This document shows positions 24,786 to 33,867 of a stretch of 45,984 nucleotides of DNA, piece by piece. The DNA is from an uncultured Nostocoides sp. (GTDB taxonomy: Bacteria; Actinomycetota; Actinomycetes; Actinomycetales; Dermatophilaceae). The translations under genes were made by a program, and so were the position numbers. The notes under the pieces are model-generated. The model saw nothing but the letters and a program-made list of their open reading frames with translations, was not told where the DNA came from and made no database searches. The stretch's first letter is position 1. Each line of letters starts with the position of its first letter. The DNA lies in the NCBI GenBank assembly GCA_937858995.1, contig CALLZC010000069.1, positions 1 through 45,984 of the forward strand, in the 5' to 3' direction.

Positions 24786-25963
24786 GTATGCGGATCGCCA
24801 TGGTCGGGCTGCGCGGCCTGCCCGCGACCTTCGGCGGGATCGAAAAGCATGTGGAGGAGTTGGGTTCGCGTCTCGCGGCCGCCGGGCACGAGGTGACGGT
24901 CTACTGTCGGCCCTCGTATGCCGCCGATCCCGACGCCATACCCCCGGAGTTCGGCTATGTGCCCCCCCTGCGTGGCCGGCCGGGTCGCTACCGGGGGATG
25001 ATCCTGCGCAACCTGCCAGCCCCCGAAGGCAAAGGCCTGGAAGCCTTTGTCCACAGTGGCCTTGCCGTCGCGGCGACGCTGGGTCGCGGATACGACATCG
25101 TGCACTTCCACGCTCTCGGGCCGGGCCTGTTCACCCCGATCCCCAAATATCTCTCCCGCGCCGGGGTGGTGCAGACCATCCACGGCCTCGATGACGAGCG
25201 CGGCAAATGGGGCCGGGTGGCGAAGCTGTTGCTGAGCACCGGGCGAGGGCTCTCCGTGCGGGTGCCGGACGAGGTCATCGTCGTCTCGCGCGATCTGCGG
25301 TTCACCTACCGGGACGTGCATGATCGGCACACCACCTATATCCCCAATGGCGGACCCAGCGTGCGCCCAGTAGCCCCCGGGGCTACCCTGGAACGCTTCG
25401 GTTTGACCCCCGGCGGCTATGCGATGTTCCTCGGCCGGCTCGTGCCGGAGAAGGACCCAGGGCTGGCCCTGCAGGCGTTCGCCCAGGTCGACACCGAGCT
25501 GCGGCTGGCCGTCGTGGGGGATTCCGCCAACACCGACGACTTCACGGCGCAGCTGCGCGAGCTGGCTGGTCGCGACCCGCGGGTCGTCATGACGGGGTAT
25601 GTGTATGGCGAGGCGCTAGCCGAGCTGCTGACCTCAGCGGCGCTCTTCATCCAACCGTCCCAGCTCGAGGGTCTGCCGATCACGCTGCTGGAGGCGGCGG
25701 CATACCGGCTCCCCGTGGTCGTGAGCGACATCCCCCCGCACCTGGAGGTGGTTGGGGCCGACGGCCCCGGACACCGCGTCTTCCCGGTGGGCGACGCCGG
25801 CCCCCTGGCCGCGGCCATCAAGCAAGAACTGGCCGACCCGCAGGTCTCCCAAGAGGGCGCCGCGCAGTGGTCGGCCGACGTGGCCGAGCATTACGACTGG
25901 GACCAGGCCACCGAAGCGCTGCTCACCGTGTATCGGCGCGCCGCCACGCGGCGGAAGCGCTGA
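24782..25963 (+). CDS. GT4-family glycosyltransferase (DUF1972-type N-terminus)
   Basis: 393 residues from GTG 24782, overlapping the previous stop (GTGA); ATG 24788 is possible. The N-terminus [20 protein letters not shown] is typical of the rhamnosyl/galactosyl transferase subgroup of GT4. The donor half contains [19 protein letters not shown] and [27 protein letters not shown] with the E-x7-E motif. The overlap indicates translational coupling to the preceding transferase. It is the last gene of the polysaccharide cluster; pth follows after only seven bases, with no terminator visible. Confidence 0.85.
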   Translation: MSMRIAMVGLRGLPATFGGIEKHVEELGSRLAAAGHEVTVYCRPSYAADPDAIPPEFGYVPPLRGRPGRYRGMILRNLPAPEGKGLEAFVHSGLAVAATLGRGYDIVHFHALGPGLFTPIPKYLSRAGVVQTIHGLDDERGKWGRVAKLLLSTGRGLSVRVPDEVIVVSRDLRFTYRDVHDRHTTYIPNGGPSVRPVAPGATLERFGLTPGGYAMFLGRLVPEKDPGLALQAFAQVDTELRLAVVGDSANTDDFTAQLRELAGRDPRVVMTGYVYGEALAELLTSAALFIQPSQLEGLPITLLEAAAYRLPVVVSDIPPHLEVVGADGPGHRVFPVGDAGPLAAAIKQELADPQVSQEGAAQWSADVAEHYDWDQATEALLTVYRRAATRRKR

Positions 25964-25970
25964 GGCTAGC

Positions 25971-26561
25971 GTGGACACCTGGCTGGTCGTCGGGCTCGGC
26001 AACCCCGGAGCCCGGTATGCCGGAAACCGGCACAATGTGGGCGCGCACGTCGTCGCCGAGCTGGCGGCGCGCGGGGGCGTGGCGCTGTCCGCGCACAAGG
26101 GCGGGTTGCGTGCGGCGCGGGTGCACCTGCCCGGCCCCGGGGGCACCCCAGCCGTCCTGGCCGTGCCGACCAGCTATATGAACGTGTCCGGCCCGCCGGT
26201 GCGCGAGATCGCGACCTTCTACAAGGTCCCCGCCGAGCGGGTGCTCGTCGTCCATGACGAGTTGGATATCGACTTCGGTCGGGTACGGCTCAAGCGCGGG
26301 GGTGGCGAGGGCGGCCACAACGGGTTGCGGTCGGTGACGGCCAGCCTGGGGACCAAGGACTACCTGCGGGTGCGGGTCGGCATCGGGCGCCCGCCGGGAC
26401 GGCTCGACCCCGCGGACTTCGTGCTGCGCGACTTCACGGCAGCGGAGCAGCCCGAGATCGCGGTCACGGTGGCCTTGGCCGCCGACGCCGTCGAACTGCT
26501 GATCAGCGACGGTCTGCTAGCGGCCCAACAGCGCTTCCACCCCCTGCCCGGGGGTCCGTGA
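25971..26561 (+). CDS. pth: Peptidyl-tRNA hydrolase
   Basis: 196 residues from GTG 25971. Conserved motifs are [19 protein letters not shown] with the catalytic His, [31 protein letters not shown] with the catalytic Asp, and GHNGLRS. It releases tRNA from prematurely dropped peptidyl-tRNA in the cytoplasm. Length and motifs are normal. It lies directly before mfd, as in many actinobacteria. The start sits seven bases after a glycosyltransferase gene, so it may be cotranscribed with the polysaccharide operon. Confidence 0.95.
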   Translation: MDTWLVVGLGNPGARYAGNRHNVGAHVVAELAARGGVALSAHKGGLRAARVHLPGPGGTPAVLAVPTSYMNVSGPPVREIATFYKVPAERVLVVHDELDIDFGRVRLKRGGGEGGHNGLRSVTASLGTKDYLRVRVGIGRPPGRLDPADFVLRDFTAAEQPEIAVTVALAADAVELLISDGLLAAQQRFHPLPGGP

Positions 26562-26562
26562 G

Positions 26563-29500
26563 ATGTTGACCGGAGTCTTGGAGGTCGTCCGGGGTGAGGC
26601 AAGCGTTCAGGCGACGCTCAGCGCGCTGCGGGAACCGGCGAGCACGGCCCTCGGTGTCGAGGTCTCGCTACCCCGCGGCATGCGCGCCCCGCTGCTCGCG
26701 CTCGCCGCACCCGAGCACGGGACGGTGCTGGCCGTCACCGCGACCGCGCGCGAGGCCGAGGACTTGGCGGCGGCGCTGACGGCATACCTTCCGGCGGACG
26801 CGATCGCGACCTTCCCCAGCTGGGAAACCCTTCCGCACGAACGACTGTCACCACGCAGCGATACCGTCGGGCGACGCCTCGCGGTGCTCCGGCGGCTCGC
26901 CCACCCCGATCCCGAGGATCCCGGCTACGGGCGCATCGAGGTGTTGACGTGCTCGATCCGCGCCTTGCTGCAGCCGATCGTGCAGGGGCTCGGGGATCTG
27001 GTCCCGGTGCGACTGCACGCCGGCGACGAGCGGCCCCTGGAGCTGGTCGCACAGGAGCTGGCCAAGGCGGCCTATGTGCGCACCGACCTCGTGGAGCGGC
27101 GCGGCGAATTCGCAGTGCGTGGGGGCATCCTGGACGTCTTCCCGCCGACCGAGGAGCACCCGGTCCGGGTCGAGTTCTGGGGCGACACCGTCGAGGAGAT
27201 CCGCTGGTTCAAAGTGGCGGACCAGCGCAGTCTTGAGGTCGCCGATCATGGGCTCTGGGCGCCGCCGTGCCGGGAGGTGCTGCTCACCGATGCCGTCCGG
27301 GAGCGCGCGGCGCGCCTGGCCGCTCAGTTGCCGGGGGTCGCGGACCTGCTGTCCAAGGTCGCCGAAGGGATCGCCGTCGAGGGCATGGAGTCGTTGGCTC
27401 CCGTGCTGGTGGACGGGATGGAGTCACTGATCGACGTCCTGGGTTCGGACGGCGTGGTCGCCATCGTCGACCCGGAGCGCGTCTGGGCCCGAGCCCACGA
27501 CCTGGTCGCCACGAGCGATGAGTTCTTGCAGGCCTCGTGGAGCAACGCCGCGGCCGGCAACGCCGTCCCCATCGACCTGCTGGGCGTGCTCGGCGAGGCG
27601 TCCTATTGGAGCGTCGCGCAGGCGCGCGAGCACGCGCAGGCGGCCGATGTCGCGTGGTGGGTTCTTGGCGGCTTCGCGGCGGACGCGGAGCTGGAGCCGG
27701 CGGACCACCTGGCCGCCCGGGTCGCCGCGAGCGACGGTCCGGCATACCGGGGTCGCACGCAGGAAGCGGTGGCGGCGATTGCCGATCTGGTCTCCGACGA
27801 CTGGCTCGTCCAGGTCGTGACCGAAGGGCACGGCCTGGCCGGGCGCATCGGGGAGGTCCTGGGCGAGCACGCGATCGCGGCGCGCCAGGGCGCGGAGCTC
27901 ACGCGCGGCGTCGTCGCGATCTCCACCGGCAGTGTGGGGCCAGGTTTCCGGTTCGAGCCGGCCCGGCTGTGGGTGCTCACCGAGACCGACCTGATGGGCA
28001 CCGCAGCGAGCACGGGGTCGACCAAGGACATGCGCCGGATGCCGTCTCGGCGGCGCAATCAGGTCGATCCCTTGCAGTTGCGTCCCGGGGACTTCGTCGT
28101 GCACGAGCAGCACGGCGTCGGCCGGTTCGTCGAGATGATGCAGCGCACGGTGGCGGGGGCCACCCGGGAGTACCTGGTGGTGGAGTATGCCGCGTCCAAG
28201 CGCGGCCAGCCCGCCGACCGGTTGTATGTCCCCACCGATCAGCTCGACCAGGTGACCCGCTATGTCGGTGGTGAGGCACCGACCATCAACCGGCTCGGCG
28301 GCAGCGACTGGCAACAGACCAAGGCCCGGGCCCGCAAGTACGTCCGCCAGATTGCCGCCGAACTCATCCGCCTCTACAGCGCCCGGATGGCGACGACCGG
28401 TCACGCCTTCGCGCCCGACACCCCGTGGCAGCGCGAGCTCGAGGATGCCTTCGCCTATGTCGAGACCCCGGACCAGCTCTGCAGCATCGACGAGGTCAAG
28501 GCCGACATGGAGCGCCCGGTCCCGATGGACCGGCTCATCTGCGGGGATGTCGGCTATGGCAAGACTGAAATCGCGGTCCGCGCGGCCTTCAAGGCGATCC
28601 AGGACGGCAAGCAGGTCGCCGTCCTGGTCCCGACGACCCTGCTCGTGACCCAGCACCTCAATACCTTCACCGAGCGGTATGTCGGATTCCCCGTCGTCGT
28701 CAAGGCCCTCTCGCGCTTCCAGAGCGACAAGGAGGTGCAGCAGGTCATCGCCGGGCTGCGTGACGGATCGGTCGACCTGGTGATCGGAACCCACCGGTTG
28801 CTGGGATCGGAGGTGAAGTTCAAGGACCTCGGGCTGGTCGTCATCGACGAGGAACAACGCTTCGGTGTTGAGCACAAGGAGCAGCTCAAGGCGATGCGCA
28901 CGGCCGTGGATGTGCTCTCGATGTCGGCGACGCCCATCCCGCGAACCCTGGAGATGGCGGTCACGGGAATTCGCGAAATGTCCACTCTCGCCACGCCTCC
29001 GGAAGAACGCCATCCGATCCTGACCTTCGTCGGACCGTTCGATGAGAAGCAGATCACGGCCGCGGTCCGCAGGGAGTTGCTGCGCGACGGCCAGGTCTTC
29101 TATATCCACAACAAGGTCTCGAGCATCGAACGGGCCGCCGCCCGGCTGCGTGAACTGGTCCCCGAGGCCCGGATCGCCACGGCCCACGGCAAAATGGGGG
29201 AACACAAGCTGGAGCAGGTCGTCCTGGACTTCTGGGAGCGGCGCGTCGATGTCCTGGTGTGCACCACGATCGTCGAGACCGGCCTGGACATCTCCAACGC
29301 CAACACGCTCATCCTCGAACGGGCCGACATGCTCGGCATCTCGCAGTTGCATCAGTTGCGCGGCCGGGTCGGTCGCGGCCGGGACCGGGCCTACGCGTAT
29401 TTCCTGTACCCGCCCGAGAAACCGCTCACGGAGACGGCGATCGAGCGGCTGCAGACGATTGCCGCCAATACCGACCTCGGCGCCGGCATGCAGGTGGCGA

Positions 29501-30177
29501 TGAAGGACCTGGAGATCCGCGGCGCGGGGAACCTCTTGGGTGGGGAGCAGTCGGGTCACATCGCCGGGGTCGGCTTCGATCTCTATGTCCGGCTCGTGGG
29601 CGAGGCGGTGGCGAACTTCCGCGGCGAGCAGGAACAGAGCGTCCCCGAGCTCTCGGTGGAGCTTCCCGTGGACGCGCACCTGCCGCATACCTATATCCCG
29701 GGGGAGCGGCTGCGGCTGGAGGCCTACAAGAAGCTGGCGCAAGTGGTCAACGAGGACGAACTCGCGCAGGTGCAGGCGGAGCTCATCGACCGGTATGGGC
29801 AGTTGCCGGAGCCGGTCTCGAATCTCGTGGCCGTGGCGAAGTTGCGCGTCTTGGCACGTCGTGCCGGGGTGGGCGAGATCGCCGTTGCGGGCCAGCACGT
29901 GCGGTTCGCACCGGTCGACTTGCGCGAGAGCCAGGAGGTGCGGCTGCAGCGCCTGTACCCGAAGTCGCTCTACAAAGCCGGAGTCCGTACGATGCTGGTG
30001 CCGAGACCGATGACGGCGCGGGTGGGCGGCAAGCCCGTGCGCGACCTCGCGGTCCTGGCCTGGGCGAGCGATCTGATCCGCGCGGTCCTGCTCGATGACA
30101 TTGCCGCATCGGGCCAGGTTGCCGCAGCGGGATCGGCCCGCGGTCCAGCCGGAGTTAACGAGAGAAGGACACGATGA
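26563..30177 (+). CDS. mfd: Transcription-repair coupling factor
   Basis: 1204 residues, normal length. The UvrB-like N-terminal modules occupy about residues 1-370. The RNA-polymerase-interacting domain begins near 506 (RPGDFVVHEQHGVGRFVE). The helicase has Walker A ICGDVGYGKTE near 660, the DEEQ box VIDEEQRFG near 760, and motif VI QLRGRVGRGRDRAYAYF near 930. The TRCF domain follows near 1040. Mfd pushes stalled RNA polymerase off lesions and recruits UvrA. It is tightly packed between pth (1 nt) and the lipoprotein gene (ATGA overlap). Confidence 0.97.
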   Translation: MLTGVLEVVRGEASVQATLSALREPASTALGVEVSLPRGMRAPLLALAAPEHGTVLAVTATAREAEDLAAALTAYLPADAIATFPSWETLPHERLSPRSDTVGRRLAVLRRLAHPDPEDPGYGRIEVLTCSIRALLQPIVQGLGDLVPVRLHAGDERPLELVAQELAKAAYVRTDLVERRGEFAVRGGILDVFPPTEEHPVRVEFWGDTVEEIRWFKVADQRSLEVADHGLWAPPCREVLLTDAVRERAARLAAQLPGVADLLSKVAEGIAVEGMESLAPVLVDGMESLIDVLGSDGVVAIVDPERVWARAHDLVATSDEFLQASWSNAAAGNAVPIDLLGVLGEASYWSVAQAREHAQAADVAWWVLGGFAADAELEPADHLAARVAASDGPAYRGRTQEAVAAIADLVSDDWLVQVVTEGHGLAGRIGEVLGEHAIAARQGAELTRGVVAISTGSVGPGFRFEPARLWVLTETDLMGTAASTGSTKDMRRMPSRRRNQVDPLQLRPGDFVVHEQHGVGRFVEMMQRTVAGATREYLVVEYAASKRGQPADRLYVPTDQLDQVTRYVGGEAPTINRLGGSDWQQTKARARKYVRQIAAELIRLYSARMATTGHAFAPDTPWQRELEDAFAYVETPDQLCSIDEVKADMERPVPMDRLICGDVGYGKTEIAVRAAFKAIQDGKQVAVLVPTTLLVTQHLNTFTERYVGFPVVVKALSRFQSDKEVQQVIAGLRDGSVDLVIGTHRLLGSEVKFKDLGLVVIDEEQRFGVEHKEQLKAMRTAVDVLSMSATPIPRTLEMAVTGIREMSTLATPPEERHPILTFVGPFDEKQITAAVRRELLRDGQVFYIHNKVSSIERAAARLRELVPEARIATAHGKMGEHKLEQVVLDFWERRVDVLVCTTIVETGLDISNANTLILERADMLGISQLHQLRGRVGRGRDRAYAYFLYPPEKPLTETAIERLQTIAANTDLGAGMQVAMKDLEIRGAGNLLGGEQSGHIAGVGFDLYVRLVGEAVANFRGEQEQSVPELSVELPVDAHLPHTYIPGERLRLEAYKKLAQVVNEDELAQVQAELIDRYGQLPEPVSNLVAVAKLRVLARRAGVGEIAVAGQHVRFAPVDLRESQEVRLQRLYPKSLYKAGVRTMLVPRPMTARVGGKPVRDLAVLAWASDLIRAVLLDDIAASGQVAAAGSARGPAGVNERRTR

Positions 30178-30686
30178 GCACCAAGCGCGTAGCGACTCTG
30201 GCCCTGGCCCTCGGCGGCGCCCTGACGATGAGCGGCTGCGGCACGCAGGCTGACATCGCGGCAACCGTCAATGGCACCGTGATCTCCGAATCGGCGGCCC
30301 GGACCGCGGCCGAGCAGATTCGTCAAAATTATCCCGAGGAAGCCGCCCAATTCGGCACCGGTGACGCCGTGGGCATCCTCATCAACGCCCCCTTCGTCCT
30401 CGATGCGCTGGCGGCCTCCGGCCGCCCGGTGAGCGAGGAGTCGGCCCGCGCTCAGCTGAAGCTGGTCGACGATCCCAGCCCGGAGACCATCACCTTGGTG
30501 CGTTACGAAAACGCCGTGGGGCAACTCCAGGAGGGTGGCCAAGAGCTGATAGACGGCATTCTGGAGAAGTTGCGCAGCGCGAAGATCACCGTCAACCCGC
30601 GTTACGGCACCTTCGACGCCCAGCAGGTCCAGATTGTCCCCGCCGCGCCCAACTGGATCGCATCCGGCGCGAATGCCGCAGGCTGA
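30174..30686 (+). CDS. SurA-N-like lipoprotein
   Basis: 170 residues. The signal peptide STKRVATLALALGGALTMSGC has a lipobox (MSGC), so it should be lipid-anchored on the outer face of the membrane. The body (ADIAATVNGTVISESAART, RQNYPEEAAQF) resembles the SurA/PrsA N-terminal chaperone domain, but no parvulin-type peptidyl-prolyl isomerase domain follows. Such short SurA-like proteins occur regularly between mfd and mazG in actinobacteria. It overlaps the mfd stop by 4 nt, suggesting coupling. Confidence 0.82.
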   Translation: MSTKRVATLALALGGALTMSGCGTQADIAATVNGTVISESAARTAAEQIRQNYPEEAAQFGTGDAVGILINAPFVLDALAASGRPVSEESARAQLKLVDDPSPETITLVRYENAVGQLQEGGQELIDGILEKLRSAKITVNPRYGTFDAQQVQIVPAAPNWIASGANAAG

Positions 30687-30704
30687 GAACCAGGTCCACG
30701 CCTC

Positions 30705-31490
30705 GTGACCTCGATCGCTCCCCGTGGCCTCACGCTGCTGCTGACCTCGCCGCGCGTGGCCCCGGGGCTCCTGAGCAGGGATGCCTGGCTGGCCCTCGAT
30801 GCCGCCGACTCGGTGCTGGCGCGCAGCCTTCAGGACCCGCTCGCGGCCGCGGTCATCGCCTCCGGGATCGAGGTGCGCGAGTCGCCCGGTGATCCGCCGA
30901 CGCTGGCCCGTCGACTGGTCGACGCGGCCGGCGGTTCTTGCGTGCTGTGGTTGGAAGGCAGCGACGGCGACCCGGGTCTGAGCGACGCCATCGCCGCCGA
31001 GGTCACCCGTTTGGAGGATCCGCCGGCCGTGGAGATCCTCTCGGGTTCCTGGGATGTCCCTGGCTCGCGCCTGCTCGACGTCGTCGCGGTCATGGATCGC
31101 CTGCGCAGCCCCGGCGGCTGCCCGTGGGATGCCGAGCAGAGCCACGCGAGCCTGGCGCCCTACCTCGTCGAGGAGGCTCAGGAGTGTCTCGAGGCCATCG
31201 CCTCGGGGGATCGCGCGAACATGGCCGAGGAACTCGGCGATGTGCTACTGCAGGTCGCCTTCCACTCCCGCGTGGCCCAAGAGGACCCGCAGGCACCCTT
31301 CGACATCGACGATGTCGCTGCCGGGCTCGTGGCGAAGCTGGTGCGCCGCCACCCGCACGTCTTCGCGGATGCCACCGCCGACACCCCGCTCGATGTCGAG
31401 GCGCAGTGGGCCGTGATCAAGGCGCAGGAGAAGGCCGACAAGGCCGCCGGCCGGGCGGCAGCAACGCCGAGTCCGCACGGGCCGCGGTGA
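30705..31490 (+). CDS. mazG: Nucleoside triphosphate pyrophosphohydrolase MazG
   Basis: 261 residues from GTG 30705. The first 120 residues form a degenerate N-terminal region common in actinobacterial MazG. The MazG domain begins near 130 (MDRLRSPGGCPWDAEQSHAS). The Mg2+-binding helices carry YLVEEAQECLEAI and AEELGDVLLQVAFH, giving the EExxE...ExxD pattern. The enzyme hydrolyses NTPs, or damaged nucleotides, to NMP and PPi. It follows mfd and the lipoprotein in the usual actinobacterial order, but the next expected gene, eno, is 9.5 kb away. Confidence 0.92.
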   Translation: MTSIAPRGLTLLLTSPRVAPGLLSRDAWLALDAADSVLARSLQDPLAAAVIASGIEVRESPGDPPTLARRLVDAAGGSCVLWLEGSDGDPGLSDAIAAEVTRLEDPPAVEILSGSWDVPGSRLLDVVAVMDRLRSPGGCPWDAEQSHASLAPYLVEEAQECLEAIASGDRANMAEELGDVLLQVAFHSRVAQEDPQAPFDIDDVAAGLVAKLVRRHPHVFADATADTPLDVEAQWAVIKAQEKADKAAGRAAATPSPHGPR

Positions 31491-32509
31491 CGCTGGGAGG
31501 GCCAGGTCCCGGCGACGGTGTCGGGCGCGGCGACCGGCCGCGACCGACGCGCGTCGTGGTCGTCGGGGGTGCCAATGTCGACATCGTGGCGAGGGCTGGG
31601 GCGGGCGTGGTCGCCGGCAGTTCCACACCGGGTCTGGTGGTGAGCGGAGACGGTGGGGTCGCCCGAAATATCGCCGAAAACCTGGCTCGCCTCGCAACGC
31701 CGGTGCTGCTGGTCGCCCCCATCGGCCCGGACGACGCGGGTGCGGGGTTGCGCGCGCGTTGCGCCGCGGTCGGCATCGACACCCGCGCGCTCATCGCCGC
31801 ACCGCAGCCGACCGGTCGCTATGTCGCGGTGCTCGACCGTGACGGCGAACTGCTCGCGGGGATCAACGATATGCGCGCCGTCGAGGCGCTGACCCCCGCC
31901 GACATGGACGCCGTTGCTGGCGACCTGACGGGCTCAGATGTCGTTGTGCTCGATGCGAACCTGCCCACCCCGGTGCTGGCGACCCTCGCGCGGGCCGCCG
32001 CGGCGGTTGGTGCCCCGGTGGTTGCCGAGCCGGTCAGCGTGGCCAAGGCGCCCCGCATACTCACCGCGCTGCAGCCGCGGCCGTGGCTGCTGACCCCTAA
32101 CACCGCCGAGCTGGCTGCCCTGTGCCCCGAGCCGGTGGGCGGCGGCGACCGGGACACCGACGCCGACCGGGACGCGGACGCAGAGCGGGCGGGCCGGCTC
32201 GTGGCCGAGGGTGTGGGGCTCGTCTGGCAGCGGCGCGGTGCGGCGGGTTCGGTGCTTTTCGGTGCGCGGCCGGGGGAGCGACTGCATACGCCGGCGCCGC
32301 GCGTGCCTGTCGTCGATGTGACGGGCGCCGGTGACGCCCTCCTGGCAGGGTTTTTGCACGCGTGGCTCGCCGGGGCACCGCTGAGCGCCGCGCTGCGCTA
32401 CGGCCATACGGTCGCCGCGCTGACGGTGAGCGTGCCGCATACGGTGCGTCCGGATCTGTCCCCAGCGCTCGTGGAGCGCTTTCGCTCAAGCCAAGGAGTC
32501 CTCCCGTGA
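31487..32509 (+). CDS. PfkB-family kinase, probable pseudouridine kinase
   Basis: 340 residues from GTG 31487, overlapping the mazG stop (GTGA). The ribokinase fold shows RVVVVGGANVDIVA and GGVARNIAENLARL (substrate side) and the PfkB signature DVTGAGDALLAGFLHAWL with the catalytic Asp near the C-terminus. GGVARNIAENL is typical of pseudouridine and related nucleoside kinases. The next gene encodes pseudouridine-5'-phosphate glycosidase, so pseudouridine phosphorylation is the likely role. An acidic 18-nt duplication (32147-32182, DRDTDADRDADA) lies in a loop. The symbol psuK would be inferred from context. Confidence 0.82.
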   Translation: MTLGGPGPGDGVGRGDRPRPTRVVVVGGANVDIVARAGAGVVAGSSTPGLVVSGDGGVARNIAENLARLATPVLLVAPIGPDDAGAGLRARCAAVGIDTRALIAAPQPTGRYVAVLDRDGELLAGINDMRAVEALTPADMDAVAGDLTGSDVVVLDANLPTPVLATLARAAAAVGAPVVAEPVSVAKAPRILTALQPRPWLLTPNTAELAALCPEPVGGGDRDTDADRDADAERAGRLVAEGVGLVWQRRGAAGSVLFGARPGERLHTPAPRVPVVDVTGAGDALLAGFLHAWLAGAPLSAALRYGHTVAALTVSVPHTVRPDLSPALVERFRSSQGVLP

Positions 32510-33429
32510 GCCACCCGATGTTGCGACTGAGCCCCGAGGTTGCCCAGGCGTTGAGCGCTGGGGCGCCGGTCGTTGCCCTGGAGTCCACGATCATCAGTCA
32601 CGGGATGCCGTACCCCAGCAATGTGGCCATGGCCCGAGAGGTCGAGCAGATCGTGCGGGATGGCGGGGCAACCCCCGCGACCATTGCGATTCTGGACGGG
32701 GTTCCCCTCATCGGTCTCGACGGGGAGCAGCTTGAACTGCTGGCTCGGGACCGGGGGGTCATCAAGGTCTCGGTTCGCGATATCCCCTATGTCGTGGCCC
32801 GCGGCGGCCATGGCGCAACGACCGTGGCAGCCACGATGCGCCTTGCCGCCCTCGCGGGGATCCGGGTTTTCGTCACGGGCGGCCTGGGCGGGGTGCACCA
32901 GGGCGGCGAGGACACGATGGACGTCAGCGCCGACCTGACCGAGTTGGGGCGCACCGATGTCGCGGTCATCAGCGCTGGGGTCAAGTCGATCCTGGACATC
33001 GGGCGCACCCTGGAGGCGCTCGAGACACTCGGGGTGCCTGTGGTGGGCTATGGCACGCAGGAGTTTCCGTCCTTCTATTCCCGCGGCTCCGGCCACCGCG
33101 TTCCCATGCAACTGGACACCCCCGACCAACTCGCCGCGATGATGGATGTGAAGTGGTCGCTGGGTTTGTCCGGGGGCATTTCGATCGCCAATCCCGTTCC
33201 GGCGCAGGACGAGATTCCTGCCGAGGAAATGGACGGGGTGATCGCGCAGGCGCTCGCCGATTGCGCTGCCCACGGCATCACCGGCAAGGACATCACGCCC
33301 TATCTCCTGGGTCGGATCGTTGAGATCACCGGTGGTGACTCGTTGCGCACCAATATCGCGCTGGTCCGCAACAACGCCCGGCTCGGTGCCCAGCTGGCGG
33401 TTGCGTATGCCGCCCGGCAGCACCTCTGA
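32506..33429 (+). CDS. psuG: Pseudouridine-5'-phosphate glycosidase
   Basis: 307 residues. GTG 32506 overlaps the kinase stop (GTGA) and AAGGAG precedes it by seven bases. Family motifs are VALESTIISHGMPYPSN at the start, IKVSVRDIPYVVARGGHGATTVAATM, RVFVTGGLGGVH, DLTELGRTDVAVISAGVKSILD and SLGLSGGISIANPVP. The enzyme reversibly cleaves the C-glycosidic bond of pseudouridine-5'-phosphate to uracil and ribose-5-phosphate. With the preceding kinase it forms a two-gene pseudouridine salvage unit hitched to mazG. Confidence 0.93.
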   Translation: MSHPMLRLSPEVAQALSAGAPVVALESTIISHGMPYPSNVAMAREVEQIVRDGGATPATIAILDGVPLIGLDGEQLELLARDRGVIKVSVRDIPYVVARGGHGATTVAATMRLAALAGIRVFVTGGLGGVHQGGEDTMDVSADLTELGRTDVAVISAGVKSILDIGRTLEALETLGVPVVGYGTQEFPSFYSRGSGHRVPMQLDTPDQLAAMMDVKWSLGLSGGISIANPVPAQDEIPAEEMDGVIAQALADCAAHGITGKDITPYLLGRIVEITGGDSLRTNIALVRNNARLGAQLAVAYAARQHL

Positions 33430-33491
33430 GCGACTCGCCGGCTCCGGGGGTATGAGGGCTCGCTGACGGGGCGGCATGGGTTACGCTTTCC

Positions 33492-33516
33492 GCACTAGTA
33501 CGCATAACGCACTAGT
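33492..33516 (+). promoter_or_regulatory. Two SpeI-like repeats, candidate PadR operator
   Basis: GCACTAGT occurs at 33492-33499 and 33509-33516, 17 bp apart, on the same face of the helix within two turns. The core ACTAGT is itself palindromic. The pair lies 19 nt upstream of the PadR start and the sequence is AT-richer than its surroundings. Autorepressor binding is inferred. Confidence 0.55.
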
Positions 33517-33534
33517 GGACGTGGAAGGCACGGG

Positions 33535-33867
33535 ATGGATCCCACCCAACTGGTCAAGGGCGTCCTCGATCTAGCGGTTCTCGCGGTGATCGCGCGCGAG
33601 GACGGCTATGGATATGACGTCGTGCGCCGGCTGCGTACCGCGGGGCTCGAGGATGTCGGCGACGCCTCGGTGTATGGCACGCTTCGCCGGCTCTACCGCG
33701 CGGGGGCGCTGACCTCATACGTCGTCCCGTCCGAGGAGGGGCCGCACCGCAAGTACTACGGCATCAACGACCACGGCAGGCACGTCCTGCAGACCCAACA
33801 GCAGACCTGGTCCGCCTTCGCTGCCACGATGGACGGGCTACTCGAGCAAGCAGGAGCGCAGGGATGA
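33535..33867 (+). CDS. PadR-family transcriptional regulator (short subfamily)
   Basis: 110 residues, the compact PadR type. The winged helix is LVKGVLDLAVLAVIAREDGYGYDVVRRL, then DASVYGTLRRLYRAGALTSY and the wing EEGPHRKYYGINDHGRHVL. GGAAGG lies before ATG 33535. The stop overlaps the start of a membrane-protein gene by 4 nt (ATGA), a common pairing in which the regulator controls its membrane partner. The upstream direct repeats are the likely binding site. The inducing signal is unknown; cell-envelope stress is typical for such pairs. Confidence 0.88.
   Translation: MDPTQLVKGVLDLAVLAVIAREDGYGYDVVRRLRTAGLEDVGDASVYGTLRRLYRAGALTSYVVPSEEGPHRKYYGINDHGRHVLQTQQQTWSAFAATMDGLLEQAGAQG

Noticed and set aside
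27424-30264. Minus-strand open frame of 946 codons opposite mfd
   Set aside because: Shadow of mfd; the translation has no recognisable domains and skewed composition.
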